This document shows positions 7,724-14,362 of a DNA stretch of 64,000 bases, in pieces. The DNA comes from Gemmiger formicilis (GTDB taxonomy: Bacteria; Bacillota; Clostridia; Oscillospirales; Ruminococcaceae), in assembly GCF_900167555.1 (NCBI RefSeq), contig NZ_FUYF01000001.1:310001-374000 (forward strand). The letters are read 5' to 3'. The notes beneath the pieces were generated by a model that searched no databases, had not been told where the DNA came from, and worked only from the letters and a program-made list of their open reading frames with translations. How positions within the stretch are numbered: the first letter of the stretch is position 1; the number at the start of each line of letters is the position of its first letter. Position numbers and translations under genes: made by a program.

Positions 7724-8314
7724 TCAGGCGGCCACTGTCAGCCGCCTGATCGGGGTGCCGTTGTAATAGCAGCGGGCGTAGATGCGCTCGCACTTTTTAT
7801 AGCGGTCAAACTCTGCCTGCGCAGCGGTGGGGTCGGTGTAGACCTTCCAATAGCCACACGCGGTAAAGTTTTTGCCGCGGTTTTGGATGAACCCGATGAC
7901 ATCCGCCAGCGGGTAGCCCAGAAAAACGCCGATCTCATGCGGGAAATCTCCCTCGCAGCAGAGCCTTTCGGCCAGCTGGTCCAGCAGCTCGTCTGCGGTG
8001 CCGGGGGTGTAGCCCTCCCCTGCCAGAAAGTCCAGCATGTGCGGCGCTGCCAACAGCCTGGCCACACGGGCCGGGCGGTATACATAGACCAGCACAGCCC
8101 CGGTGCGCGGGCACTGCCTAAGCACCCGCACCGTGACCCCGCGGGGCGACAGCGCGGCGTGCCAGGCGGCGGCCATGGCGGCGGCATCCTGCCCGGGCGC
8201 GGGCTGGTAGCGGAACAGGCTGGCAGGCTTGAGCCCCGCCAGTGTGGGGGCGCATAGGGTGGCCAGGTCGCAGGCGAAGCTGCGCGGGCTGGGGATGACA
8301 CGCGATTGCTGCAT
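7724..8314 (-). CDS. DUF3793 family protein
   Basis: A 196-residue soluble protein of unknown function. The C-terminal half has the family's conserved block: FPHEIGVFLGYPLADVIGFI, then a Lys-Asn-Phe/Cys-Gly-Tyr-Trp-Lys-Val-Tyr segment and a YKKCERIYARCYYNGTPIRRL ending. Cys residues are conserved in this region. In anaerobic Firmicutes this family is often found beside flavodoxin and iron genes, as here. Start ATG 8314 follows TAAGGAG. A long leader with two iron-type operators and a terminator-like hairpin precedes it. Confidence 0.85.
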   Translation of the reverse strand: MQQSRVIPSPRSFACDLATLCAPTLAGLKPASLFRYQPAPGQDAAAMAAAWHAALSPRGVTVRVLRQCPRTGAVLVYVYRPARVARLLAAPHMLDFLAGEGYTPGTADELLDQLAERLCCEGDFPHEIGVFLGYPLADVIGFIQNRGKNFTACGYWKVYTDPTAAQAEFDRYKKCERIYARCYYNGTPIRRLTVAA

Positions 8315-8339
8315 GAGACGACTCCTTACCTCTACAATG

Positions 8340-8355
8340 GTTAGTGTCTGCTAAC
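8340..8355 (-). promoter_or_regulatory. Candidate iron-type operator, DUF3793-flavodoxin leader
   Basis: Perfect GTTAG-N6-CTAAC; the inverted repeat extends to 8-bp arms ATGGTTAG / CTAACCAT. It sits 25 bp upstream of the DUF3793 start, well downstream of the promoter. Confidence 0.6.
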
Positions 8356-8367
8356 CATCAGTCCCAT

Positions 8368-8406
8368 AAAACCGCCCGGCACGGGGAGAGAACCGCACCG
8401 GGCGGG
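8368..8406 (-). terminator. Terminator-like hairpin inside the DUF3793-flavodoxin leader
   Basis: Minus-strand stem CCGCCCGG / CCGGGCGG followed by TTTTATGGG. It lies between the only good promoter (8463-8491) and the first gene, so it may act as an attenuator rather than a gene-end terminator. Confidence 0.5.
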
Positions 8407-8440
8407 CTATGGTTGTTCCGAAGGTCGGATACTTGCTGCG

Positions 8441-8491
8441 GTTAGCCTTAACTAACGCTAACAATATAGCATGTCACACACGAACTGTCAA
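8441..8491 (-). promoter_or_regulatory. DUF3793-flavodoxin promoter with operator at the start site
   Basis: Minus strand: -35 TTGACA (8486-8491), 17-bp spacer, -10 TATATT (8463-8468). Immediately downstream is the operator GTTAGTTAAGGCTAAC (8441-8456), plus an extra half site GTTAG at 8458-8462. Confidence 0.7.
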
Positions 8492-8521
8492 GGGGTTAAG
8501 CAAAAAAAGGGAGGAGATGGG

Positions 8522-8652
8522 AGAGAGGAGTGAGGAGATTGCGCTGCGGTAAAGCTCTTAACGGACTTTTCGCATTATGCGCGTGCATCTGTTACCGCTC
8601 AATGTGCAGGAACGGATGTTATCTCCTCTCTCCTATCTCCTCACTCCTCTCT
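8522..8652. repeat. 131-bp element with 18-bp perfect terminal inverted repeats
   Basis: The 18-bp arm AGAGAGGAGTGAGGAGAT (8522-8539) is repeated inverted at 8635-8652. The 95-bp interior has no reading frame worth calling. It lies 4 bp after the rubrerythrin stop and could fold as that gene's terminator, or be a MITE-like insertion. Confidence 0.55.
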
Positions 8653-8656
8653 AAAC

Positions 8657-9199
8657 TTAATAGTTGCTGCTCTTCAGCTCAAAATAGCTCTGCGGATGTG
8701 CGCACACCGGGCACTTAACCGGCGCGTGCTGACCGATATAGACGAACCCGCAGTTGCGGCACTGCCAGACCTGCTCGGTCTCGCGGGCATAGACTTTGCC
8801 CGCCTCAATGTTGGCGGCCAGCGCTTTGTAGCGCTCCTCGTGGTCCTTCTCGATCGCGGCGACCATCGTGAACAGCGCGGCGATCTGGGTAAAGCCCTCC
8901 GCCTTCGCCTCGGCGGCCATGCGCGGGTACATCGAGGTGTGCTCCTCGTTCTCGCCCGCGGCGGCCATCTTCAGGCAGGTCAGCGTGTCGGGGATCTCGC
9001 CGTTTTCCATCAACAGCTTAAACCAGATCTTGGCGTGCTCCTTCTCGTTGTTGGCGGTCTCGGTGAAGATGGCGCTGATCTGCTCATAGCCCTCCTTCTT
9101 GGCCTTGGACGCGAAATAGGTGTATTTGTTCCGGGCCTGGCTCTCACCTGCGAAAGCCTCCCACAGGTTTTTCTCGGTCTTGCTGCCTCTGAGTTCCAT
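8657..9199 (-). CDS. rbr: Rubrerythrin
   Basis: A 180-residue cytosolic non-heme iron peroxidase that reduces hydrogen peroxide in anaerobes. Residues 1-140 form the diiron four-helix domain, with AGESQARNKY and TANNEKEHAKIW in the first helices and ExxH-type motifs (AAIEKDHEERY) in the last. Residues ~142-175 form a rubredoxin-like FeCys4 domain with CRNCGFVY and CPVC. Start ATG 9199 follows ACGGAGG. A strong promoter lies upstream and the Fur/PerR-like regulator is divergent, a classical arrangement for peroxide-responsive control. Confidence 0.96.
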   Translation of the reverse strand: MELRGSKTEKNLWEAFAGESQARNKYTYFASKAKKEGYEQISAIFTETANNEKEHAKIWFKLLMENGEIPDTLTCLKMAAAGENEEHTSMYPRMAAEAKAEGFTQIAALFTMVAAIEKDHEERYKALAANIEAGKVYARETEQVWQCRNCGFVYIGQHAPVKCPVCAHPQSYFELKSSNY

Positions 9200-9244
9200 A
9201 ATGAATACCTCCGTTTAAATAGGAATGAGTCTTAATATGACTTT

Positions 9245-9272
9245 ATTATAGCATACAAACAGCCCCTGTCAA
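9245..9272 (-). promoter_or_regulatory. Rubrerythrin promoter
   Basis: Minus strand: -35 TTGACA (9267-9272), 16-bp spacer, -10 TATAAT (9245-9250). An imperfect palindrome AGTC-N7-GACT (9230-9244) follows directly and may be an operator. Confidence 0.7.
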
Positions 9273-9314
9273 GTAAAATTTCGGAATGGAATCTTGGCGA
9301 TTTTGTACAGACGG

Positions 9315-9343
9315 TTGACAAAGCATACATTTTAGTGTACTAT
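9315..9343 (+). promoter_or_regulatory. perR-like promoter
   Basis: TTGACA (9315-9320), 17-bp spacer, TACTAT (9338-9343). An inverted repeat GAATA-N5-TATTC follows at 9346-9360 and may be an autoregulatory site. Confidence 0.6.
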
Positions 9344-9385
9344 CTGAATAAGATATATTCTTAAATCAGAAAAGGAGGTCTGCCC

Positions 9386-9760
9386 ATGACCCGCCAACGC
9401 GCCCTGATTTTGGGTATCATGCGTGAAAAATGCCCGGAGCATCTGACCGCTGACGAAATTTTCAGCCATGCGCGGCAGGCCATGCCGCACATTGCGCGCG
9501 GCACTGTGTACCGCAATCTGAAATTGATGGAGCTGGACGGTGAGATCGGTCATCTGGAAATGCCCGACGGCCCGGACCGCTACGACGCCAACCCGACCCC
9601 CCACGGCCACCTGCTGTGTGACAGCTGCGGCGACCTGGCCGACCTGCCGGTGGTGGGGCTGATCCGCGACATTGAGTCCGCCATCGGTACCGAGGTACGC
9701 GGCTACACGCTGACGATCCGCTACATCTGCCCGAAATGCCGCGCCAAAAACGCGCAGTGA
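9386..9760 (+). CDS. Fur-family regulator, PerR-like
   Basis: A 124-residue metal-dependent repressor. Residues ~1-75 form a winged helix with HLTADEIFSHARQ and ARGTVYRNLKLM, the Fur-family DNA-reading region. The C-terminal dimerisation domain has CDSC (about residues 79-82) and CPKC (about 115-118), the structural zinc site. The HGHLLCD stretch supplies regulatory-metal ligands. Size and context (divergent from rubrerythrin) favour PerR over Fur, but PerR and Fur cannot be separated with certainty by eye. Start ATG 9386 follows AAAGGAGG. The acyltransferase gene starts 11 bp after its stop and may be co-transcribed. Confidence 0.88.
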   Translation: MTRQRALILGIMREKCPEHLTADEIFSHARQAMPHIARGTVYRNLKLMELDGEIGHLEMPDGPDRYDANPTPHGHLLCDSCGDLADLPVVGLIRDIESAIGTEVRGYTLTIRYICPKCRAKNAQ

Positions 9761-9771
9761 GGTTCTGATTT

Positions 9772-10845
9772 ATGGCAAAACAGCGTGACCCTGTAATAGA
9801 TAGTATGCGCGGCATCGGCATTGTGCTTATGGTGCTGGGGCATTCGGGCTTTCCCGGAACGGACTTCATCTACCTGTTCCACATGGCCCTGTTTTTTATG
9901 CTGAGCGGCTGGCTTTTCAGCCTGCGCGGCGGGCCGGTGCACTTTATCAAGCGCAAAGCCGTCACGCTCTGGCTGCCCTTTGTGCTGGCAAACACCGCCT
10001 TTACCGTGCTGAACAACCTGTTTTTACAGCTGAATATTTTGACGAGTGATGAGCGCATTTTGCAGGTTCCCGGCAATGCCGTCACAACGCCCGTGACGGT
10101 GAAGGATGTGATTGGCCGCACCGTACACTGGTGCGTGTTTGACGGCGGCACCCAGCTGGGCGGCGCGATGTGGTTCATCCAAGCACTGTTTCAAGTATCT
10201 ATTCTGTACGCTTTGGTGGAATTTATTCTGCAAAGGCTGCTGCATGGTGCCGATACGCTGCTGCCGCAGGGACTTTTTTCCGGCGTGCTGCTGTGGGTGG
10301 GCTGGCGCTGCGGGCTGGCCGGATGGAACGTGTGGGGGCTGGGCATTGCGGCCAGCTGCTACTGCCTGTTCTACCTGGGCACGGTCCTGCGGCGCACGAC
10401 GCGGGAAAGCATACCGACGTACCAGCGCTGTATTTTTGCCGCGGCGGCCTTTGCGGTGCTGCTGATTCTGGAGCGGCTCGGCTCTGTGGGTCTGGCGGGC
10501 AATGGATACAGCAGCCCGATTTTCCTGCTGGTTGCCAGCCTGGCGGGCTGGGTGCTGGTGCGGGAGGCCGCGTGCCTGACCGCTCCCCTGCCCTGTGTCC
10601 GGGCGGCGCTGGCCTATCTGGGCCGTGCGACGATGCCGATTGTGATTTTGCACTTTTTGAGCTTCAAGCTCGTGACCTGGCTTGGCCTGCTGGCCACAGG
10701 CGGAGAGCCGTATCTTCTGGCCGCATTCCCGATTTACTTTACGGGCGGTGCCTGGTGGCTTGCCTACACCGCCGCGGGCCTGGTTCTGCCGCTGGCAGCA
10801 AATGCGGTGTACAAGAAAATAAAAAATACTGTCTTAGCGCATTGA
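9772..10845 (+). CDS. Membrane acyltransferase, acyltransferase-3 family
   Basis: A 357-residue polytopic membrane protein. The start reads DPVIDSMRGIGIVLMVLGHS, with the family's conserved Arg and the catalytic-type His of the LGHS motif near residue 24. FHMALFFMLSGWLFS follows, and about ten hydrophobic segments can be traced to the end. Such proteins O-acylate surface sugars or other envelope molecules from the membrane; the acceptor here is unknown. The start is 11 bp after the Fur-like gene with TGAGG as ribosome site. A strong terminator follows directly. Confidence 0.85.
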   Translation: MAKQRDPVIDSMRGIGIVLMVLGHSGFPGTDFIYLFHMALFFMLSGWLFSLRGGPVHFIKRKAVTLWLPFVLANTAFTVLNNLFLQLNILTSDERILQVPGNAVTTPVTVKDVIGRTVHWCVFDGGTQLGGAMWFIQALFQVSILYALVEFILQRLLHGADTLLPQGLFSGVLLWVGWRCGLAGWNVWGLGIAASCYCLFYLGTVLRRTTRESIPTYQRCIFAAAAFAVLLILERLGSVGLAGNGYSSPIFLLVASLAGWVLVREAACLTAPLPCVRAALAYLGRATMPIVILHFLSFKLVTWLGLLATGGEPYLLAAFPIYFTGGAWWLAYTAAGLVLPLAANAVYKKIKNTVLAH

Positions 10846-10850
10846 TGTAA

Positions 10851-10880
10851 AAAAAGAGCCCCGCGGGGCTCTTTTTTCTT
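10851..10880 (+). terminator. Terminator after acyltransferase
   Basis: AAAAAGAGCCCC / GGGGCTCTTTTTT, a perfect symmetrical hairpin with T-tract; may also work on the opposite strand. Confidence 0.9.
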
Positions 10881-10881
10881 G

Positions 10882-10942
10882 TCTCCCTCTGCGAGACAGA
10901 CTCCCCCGATACGGGGGAGGTGGCGCTTGCGCCAGAGGGGCC
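10882..10942. repeat. Family B repeat, short copy
   Basis: CTCCCTCTGCGAGACAGACT, then CCCCCGATACGGGGG and GGCGCTTGCGCC, ending GAGGGGCC. The same opening segment recurs at 30068 and, modified, at 34489. Confidence 0.75.
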
Positions 10943-11011
10943 AAGAAAATGCTTGATTTGTGACACATTCCTGCTCCCGTCGGCGTTATAAGGGTGAAAG
11001 GAGGCGAGCCG

Positions 11012-11497
11012 ATGCAAAACGAACAGGATTTAGAAAAGCTCGTACATGCCCATACCGCTGCACTGCTGCGGTACTGCACCGGCCTGCTGGGGTGCGAGGC
11101 CGACGCACAGGATGCTGTGCAGAAAACCTTCATCAAGGCGTGGCAGCAGCGCCACACGCTGCGCCATGACGGCACCGACAACGAGCGCGCGTGGCTCTAC
11201 CGCATCGCCTACCGCACCTCGCTGGACATGCTGCGGGCAACCAAACGCGCGGCGGCCTACCCCACCCCGGAGCCGTTGGAGCAGGACCCCGGCATCAGCG
11301 AAGAGCTGCGCGCGGCGCTGAACACGCTGGCCCCGCTGGATCGGGCCCTGATCTTAGAGCGTGTGCTGGACGGGCTGGATTACGCCGCACTGGCGTGCAT
11401 TCACGGACGGCCCGCCGCCTATCTGCGCACACGCTACCACCGCGCCAAAAAGCAGCTGGCGCAGCGATTGAAGGAGGGGGAGCACTATGAAGTATGA
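11012..11497 (+). CDS. ECF-type RNA polymerase sigma factor
   Basis: A 161-residue sigma-70 family protein with only regions 2 and 4. Region 2 is seen as LLRYCTGLLGCEADAQDAVQ and TFIKAWQ, then the WLYRIAYRTSLDMLR segment. Region 4 is seen as a helix-turn-helix around LDRALILERVLDGLDYAALA. I use ATG 11012 because AAAGGAGGCGAGCCG precedes it; an earlier in-frame ATG at 10994 lacks this. The stop overlaps the start of the next gene by 11 bp, the usual linkage of an ECF sigma factor with its membrane anti-sigma factor. Target promoters are unknown. Confidence 0.88.
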   Translation: MQNEQDLEKLVHAHTAALLRYCTGLLGCEADAQDAVQKTFIKAWQQRHTLRHDGTDNERAWLYRIAYRTSLDMLRATKRAAAYPTPEPLEQDPGISEELRAALNTLAPLDRALILERVLDGLDYAALACIHGRPAAYLRTRYHRAKKQLAQRLKEGEHYEV

Positions 11498-12497
11498 CCG
11501 CGAAGAAGCGTATTTGCACGAAAAGCTGACCGGCGGCCTGCACCCGGCAGGCGTTGACCTATGGCCCGCCGTGGCTGAGCACCTGCCCGACGCGCCCCCC
11601 GCACGGCACCCGCGCTGGAAGCTGGCAATCTGCCTGGCCGCGCCGCTGCTGATTGCCGCTGGAGTGCTGGCAGGCACGGCAGAGTTCACGAACCTGCGCG
11701 AAAACCCGCGCCCGTCCTTTGCGCCGGAGGCCAACACCGGGTACGCCATCACGTATGAGCGGCAGTATTTTGCGCTGGATGAGGATTTGCTGGCGGGAAT
11801 GGTGGCAAACCATAATGGGGAGATGTCAGACGATGGCTGGCTGCCGATGAACGCCAACATAAACGGCCAGCTGCACCCCACCGACGCGGACTACGCCGAT
11901 TGGTACGCCCGGGCTGCACGCGGGTACGACAGCTGGGGGGAAATGACCGCCGCGACTGGTCTGCCGCTGGCGCAGAACACGCTGCTGGATGAGGGAGATA
12001 CAAGCACTTTCCCGTCGATTGCCATGTATCCGTCCGGCATGATCGACATACCGGATGAATATGACGATGGCATGCCTTATACGCCGAAATTTCAGGAATA
12101 TCCCGCCGGATTTATCCCCATCGGGCGCAGCGATACACCGGACAAGCTCTACCTACGCACGGGTGTGCTTTTGGATGGCTACAATGTAGAAATCATGGCA
12201 GTTGCCTATCTTGGGGATGCGCCCAAGGAGATGGCAACGGATTTGTATTGGCAAAAAAGTGCCGGGTTGACGTGGCAATGTGAAAGCTACCCCATGGCCA
12301 ACGGCAACACCGCGCTGATCCCCCACTGTACAAGCAACCCGAACTCGAGGCCCTACATCCAGTCCAGAGCCTACTTTGCGCAGGACGGCATTTTGTACCA
12401 AGTCTATTGCCGTCCCTATACGGATAGCCTTTGTTACAGTGCCTCGCAGGAGAACATCTGGGCAGAACTGAAGGTGGTTTTGGACGGATTTACGTAA
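11487..12497 (+). CDS. Putative membrane anti-sigma factor
   Basis: A 336-residue protein with a ~45-residue cytosolic N-terminus, one transmembrane helix (about residues 49-67, LAICLAAPLLIAAGVLAG) and a large extracytoplasmic domain of ~265 residues that I do not recognise. The start lies inside the sigma-factor gene, with GGAGGGGG upstream, indicating translational coupling. Topology and position fit a regulator that holds the sigma factor at the membrane and releases it on an envelope signal. No zinc-binding HxxxCxxC motif is visible in the cytosolic part, so it is not a ZAS-type anti-sigma factor. Function rests mainly on context. Confidence 0.7.
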   Translation: MKYDREEAYLHEKLTGGLHPAGVDLWPAVAEHLPDAPPARHPRWKLAICLAAPLLIAAGVLAGTAEFTNLRENPRPSFAPEANTGYAITYERQYFALDEDLLAGMVANHNGEMSDDGWLPMNANINGQLHPTDADYADWYARAARGYDSWGEMTAATGLPLAQNTLLDEGDTSTFPSIAMYPSGMIDIPDEYDDGMPYTPKFQEYPAGFIPIGRSDTPDKLYLRTGVLLDGYNVEIMAVAYLGDAPKEMATDLYWQKSAGLTWQCESYPMANGNTALIPHCTSNPNSRPYIQSRAYFAQDGILYQVYCRPYTDSLCYSASQENIWAELKVVLDGFT

Positions 12498-12502
12498 CCT
12501 GT

Positions 12503-12650
12503 TGTAGGGGGCGGCGTCCCCGACGCCCCGCGGATGCCGTACACGTCCCGGGAGGGATAAATCCCTCCCCTACGCCCCCTTTTCCGGGAGAATGTAGGGC
12601 GGGGTGCCCTCACCCCGCCGCGGAGGGGGCAAGACTCTGCCCTGCAAAGC
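12503..12650. repeat. Two family A repeats in tandem
   Basis: One unit starts TGTAGGGGGCGGCG at 12503 and ends near 12573; a second starts TGTAGGGCGGGG at 12593. They fill the gap between convergent genes. Confidence 0.7.
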
Positions 12651-12674
12651 AGCCTCAAAAGGGGCTTTATAACC

Positions 12675-12725
12675 AAAAAGAGAGAAGAACCTTCGCCCTG
12701 TGCGAAAATTCTTCTCTCTTTTTTC
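12675..12725. terminator. Bidirectional terminator between anti-sigma gene and gltA
   Basis: AAAAAGAGAGAAGAA pairs with TTCTTCTCTCTTTTTT, with a nested TTCG/CGAA hairpin in the centre. A/T runs on both sides suit both strands. Confidence 0.85.
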
Positions 12726-12729
12726 TCTT

Positions 12730-14085
12730 TTATCTCTCCTCCAGCGGCACATACTCCCTTGTTTGCATGATGCTCTGGTAGGCCGGGCGGATGATCTTAT
12801 CCACGTTGACAAGCTCCTCCATGCGGTGGGCGGACCAGCCGACGATACGCGCAACCGCAAAGATCGGGGTGTACAGCTCCACCGGGATGCCCAGCATGTC
12901 ATATACAAAGCCGGAGTAGAAGTCCACGTTCGTCGAGACGCCCTTATAAATATGGCGCTTCTCGGCAATGACCTGCGGGGCCAGCCGCTCGATCGTGTTG
13001 TAATACTCAAAGTCGCGGCTGCGGCCCTTGGCGTCGGCCAGCTGGTGGACAAAGCTCTTGAACACCACCGCGCGCGGGTCGCTCAGCGAGTAGACCGCAT
13101 GGCCCATGCCGTAGATCAGGCCCTTCTGGTCGAACGCCTGGCGGTCCACAATGCGGCCCAGATAATCAGCCATGGCCTCCTCGTCCAGCGGGTCGGCGAC
13201 GTGGGCGCGGATGTCGTCCATCATCTGCATGACCTTGATGTTCGCGCCGCCGTGCTTGGGGCCCTTCAGGCTGGAAAGCGCCGCCGCAATGACGGAGTAG
13301 GTGTCCGACCCGGACGAGGTGACGACGCGGGTCGTGAAGGTCGAGTTGTTTCCGCCGCCGTGCTCCATGTGCAGCAGCAGGGCAATGTCCAGCACGTGGG
13401 CCTCGAGGTCGGTGTACTTCTGGTCTGGACGCAGCATCTTCAGCAGGTTTTCCGCCGTGGACAGGCTCGGGTCTGGACGGTGGATGTACATGCTGCCGCC
13501 GCACTCATAGTAATTGTAGGCGTGGTAGCCGTAGACCGCCAGCATCGGGAAAACGCTGATGAGCTTGATGCACTGTTCCAGCTGGGTCTGCAGGTCGGTC
13601 TTGCCGATGTCGTCATCGTAGCTGGCCAGCGTCAGCACGCTGCGGGTCAGCGAGTTCATCAGGTCGTGACTGGGGGCCTTCATGATGACGTCGCGCACAA
13701 AGTTTGTCGGCAGGTCGCGGCATTTGGCAAGGCAGGTGGTGAAGCTCTCGAGCTGCTCTTTGTTCGGCAGGTCGCCGAGCAGCAGCAGATAGGCCGCGCC
13801 CTCAAACGCATAGCGCTTGCCGCGCAGACCGCGGATCAGGTCATAGACATTGTAGCCGCGGTACCAGAGCTTGCCCTCGCAGGGAACCTTCTGGCCGTCG
13901 CGCTCCTCAAAGGCGTCGATGCGGGAAATATTCGTGATGCCCGCCAGCACGCCCTTGCCGTTTTTGTCGCGCAGGCCGCGCTTGATGTCGTATTGGGCAA
14001 ACAGCGTGGGATCAATGCGGTTGTTGGTGACACATTCCTCGGTAAAAATGCGGGCTTCCTTTTCAATGGCTGCGTAGTCGCTCAT
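12730..14085 (-). CDS. gltA: Citrate synthase
   Basis: A 451-residue enzyme condensing oxaloacetate and acetyl-CoA to citrate. Family features include the substrate His in LHMEHGGGNNSTF, the GPKHGGAN loop, and the C-terminal YGMGHAVY and Asp-containing VDFYSGFVYDMLG segment that carry the other catalytic His and Asp. The start ATG 14085 follows GGGAGG; a longer in-frame extension upstream contains the promoter and is rejected. It is a single gene with its own promoter and terminator. No other citrate-cycle gene is nearby, so the role is probably glutamate precursor synthesis in a partial cycle. Confidence 0.95.
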   Translation of the reverse strand: MSDYAAIEKEARIFTEECVTNNRIDPTLFAQYDIKRGLRDKNGKGVLAGITNISRIDAFEERDGQKVPCEGKLWYRGYNVYDLIRGLRGKRYAFEGAAYLLLLGDLPNKEQLESFTTCLAKCRDLPTNFVRDVIMKAPSHDLMNSLTRSVLTLASYDDDIGKTDLQTQLEQCIKLISVFPMLAVYGYHAYNYYECGGSMYIHRPDPSLSTAENLLKMLRPDQKYTDLEAHVLDIALLLHMEHGGGNNSTFTTRVVTSSGSDTYSVIAAALSSLKGPKHGGANIKVMQMMDDIRAHVADPLDEEAMADYLGRIVDRQAFDQKGLIYGMGHAVYSLSDPRAVVFKSFVHQLADAKGRSRDFEYYNTIERLAPQVIAEKRHIYKGVSTNVDFYSGFVYDMLGIPVELYTPIFAVARIVGWSAHRMEELVNVDKIIRPAYQSIMQTREYVPLEER

Positions 14086-14178
14086 GGTGACGGCCTCCCT
14101 TTCCCTTTTCTGTCCGTGTGTGGTAAACACTTTGTAGCAGCGGCGGGCTATTCTACAAATCGTATAACGTATAAGTCT

Positions 14179-14208
14179 ATTATACACGGAAATTGGACAG
14201 TCTGTCAA
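14179..14208 (-). promoter_or_regulatory. gltA promoter
   Basis: Minus strand: TTGACA (14203-14208), 18-bp spacer, TATAAT (14179-14184). Confidence 0.7.
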
Positions 14209-14238
14209 ACAAAGTTTTTGTGAACAAAATGACAAGGT

Positions 14239-14291
14239 TGTAGGGGCGGCGTCCTCGACGCCCCGCGGAGGGGTCAAGACCCCTCCCTACA
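14239..14291. repeat. Family A repeat, compact complete unit
   Basis: 53 bp bounded by TGTAGGGGCGGCG and CCCCTCCCTACA, the shortest copy with both termini. Confidence 0.75.
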
Positions 14292-14308
14292 AGGCCACAA
14301 TAAAAGGG

Positions 14309-14343
14309 GCGACAAACAAAAAGGGAGAGGCTCTCCCTCTCCC
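14309..14343 (-). terminator. Terminator after pulA
   Basis: Minus-strand GGGAGAG / CTCTCCC hairpin followed by TTTTTGTTTG. Confidence 0.7.
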
Positions 14344-14362
14344 ATGAAACGTGATTATACTT

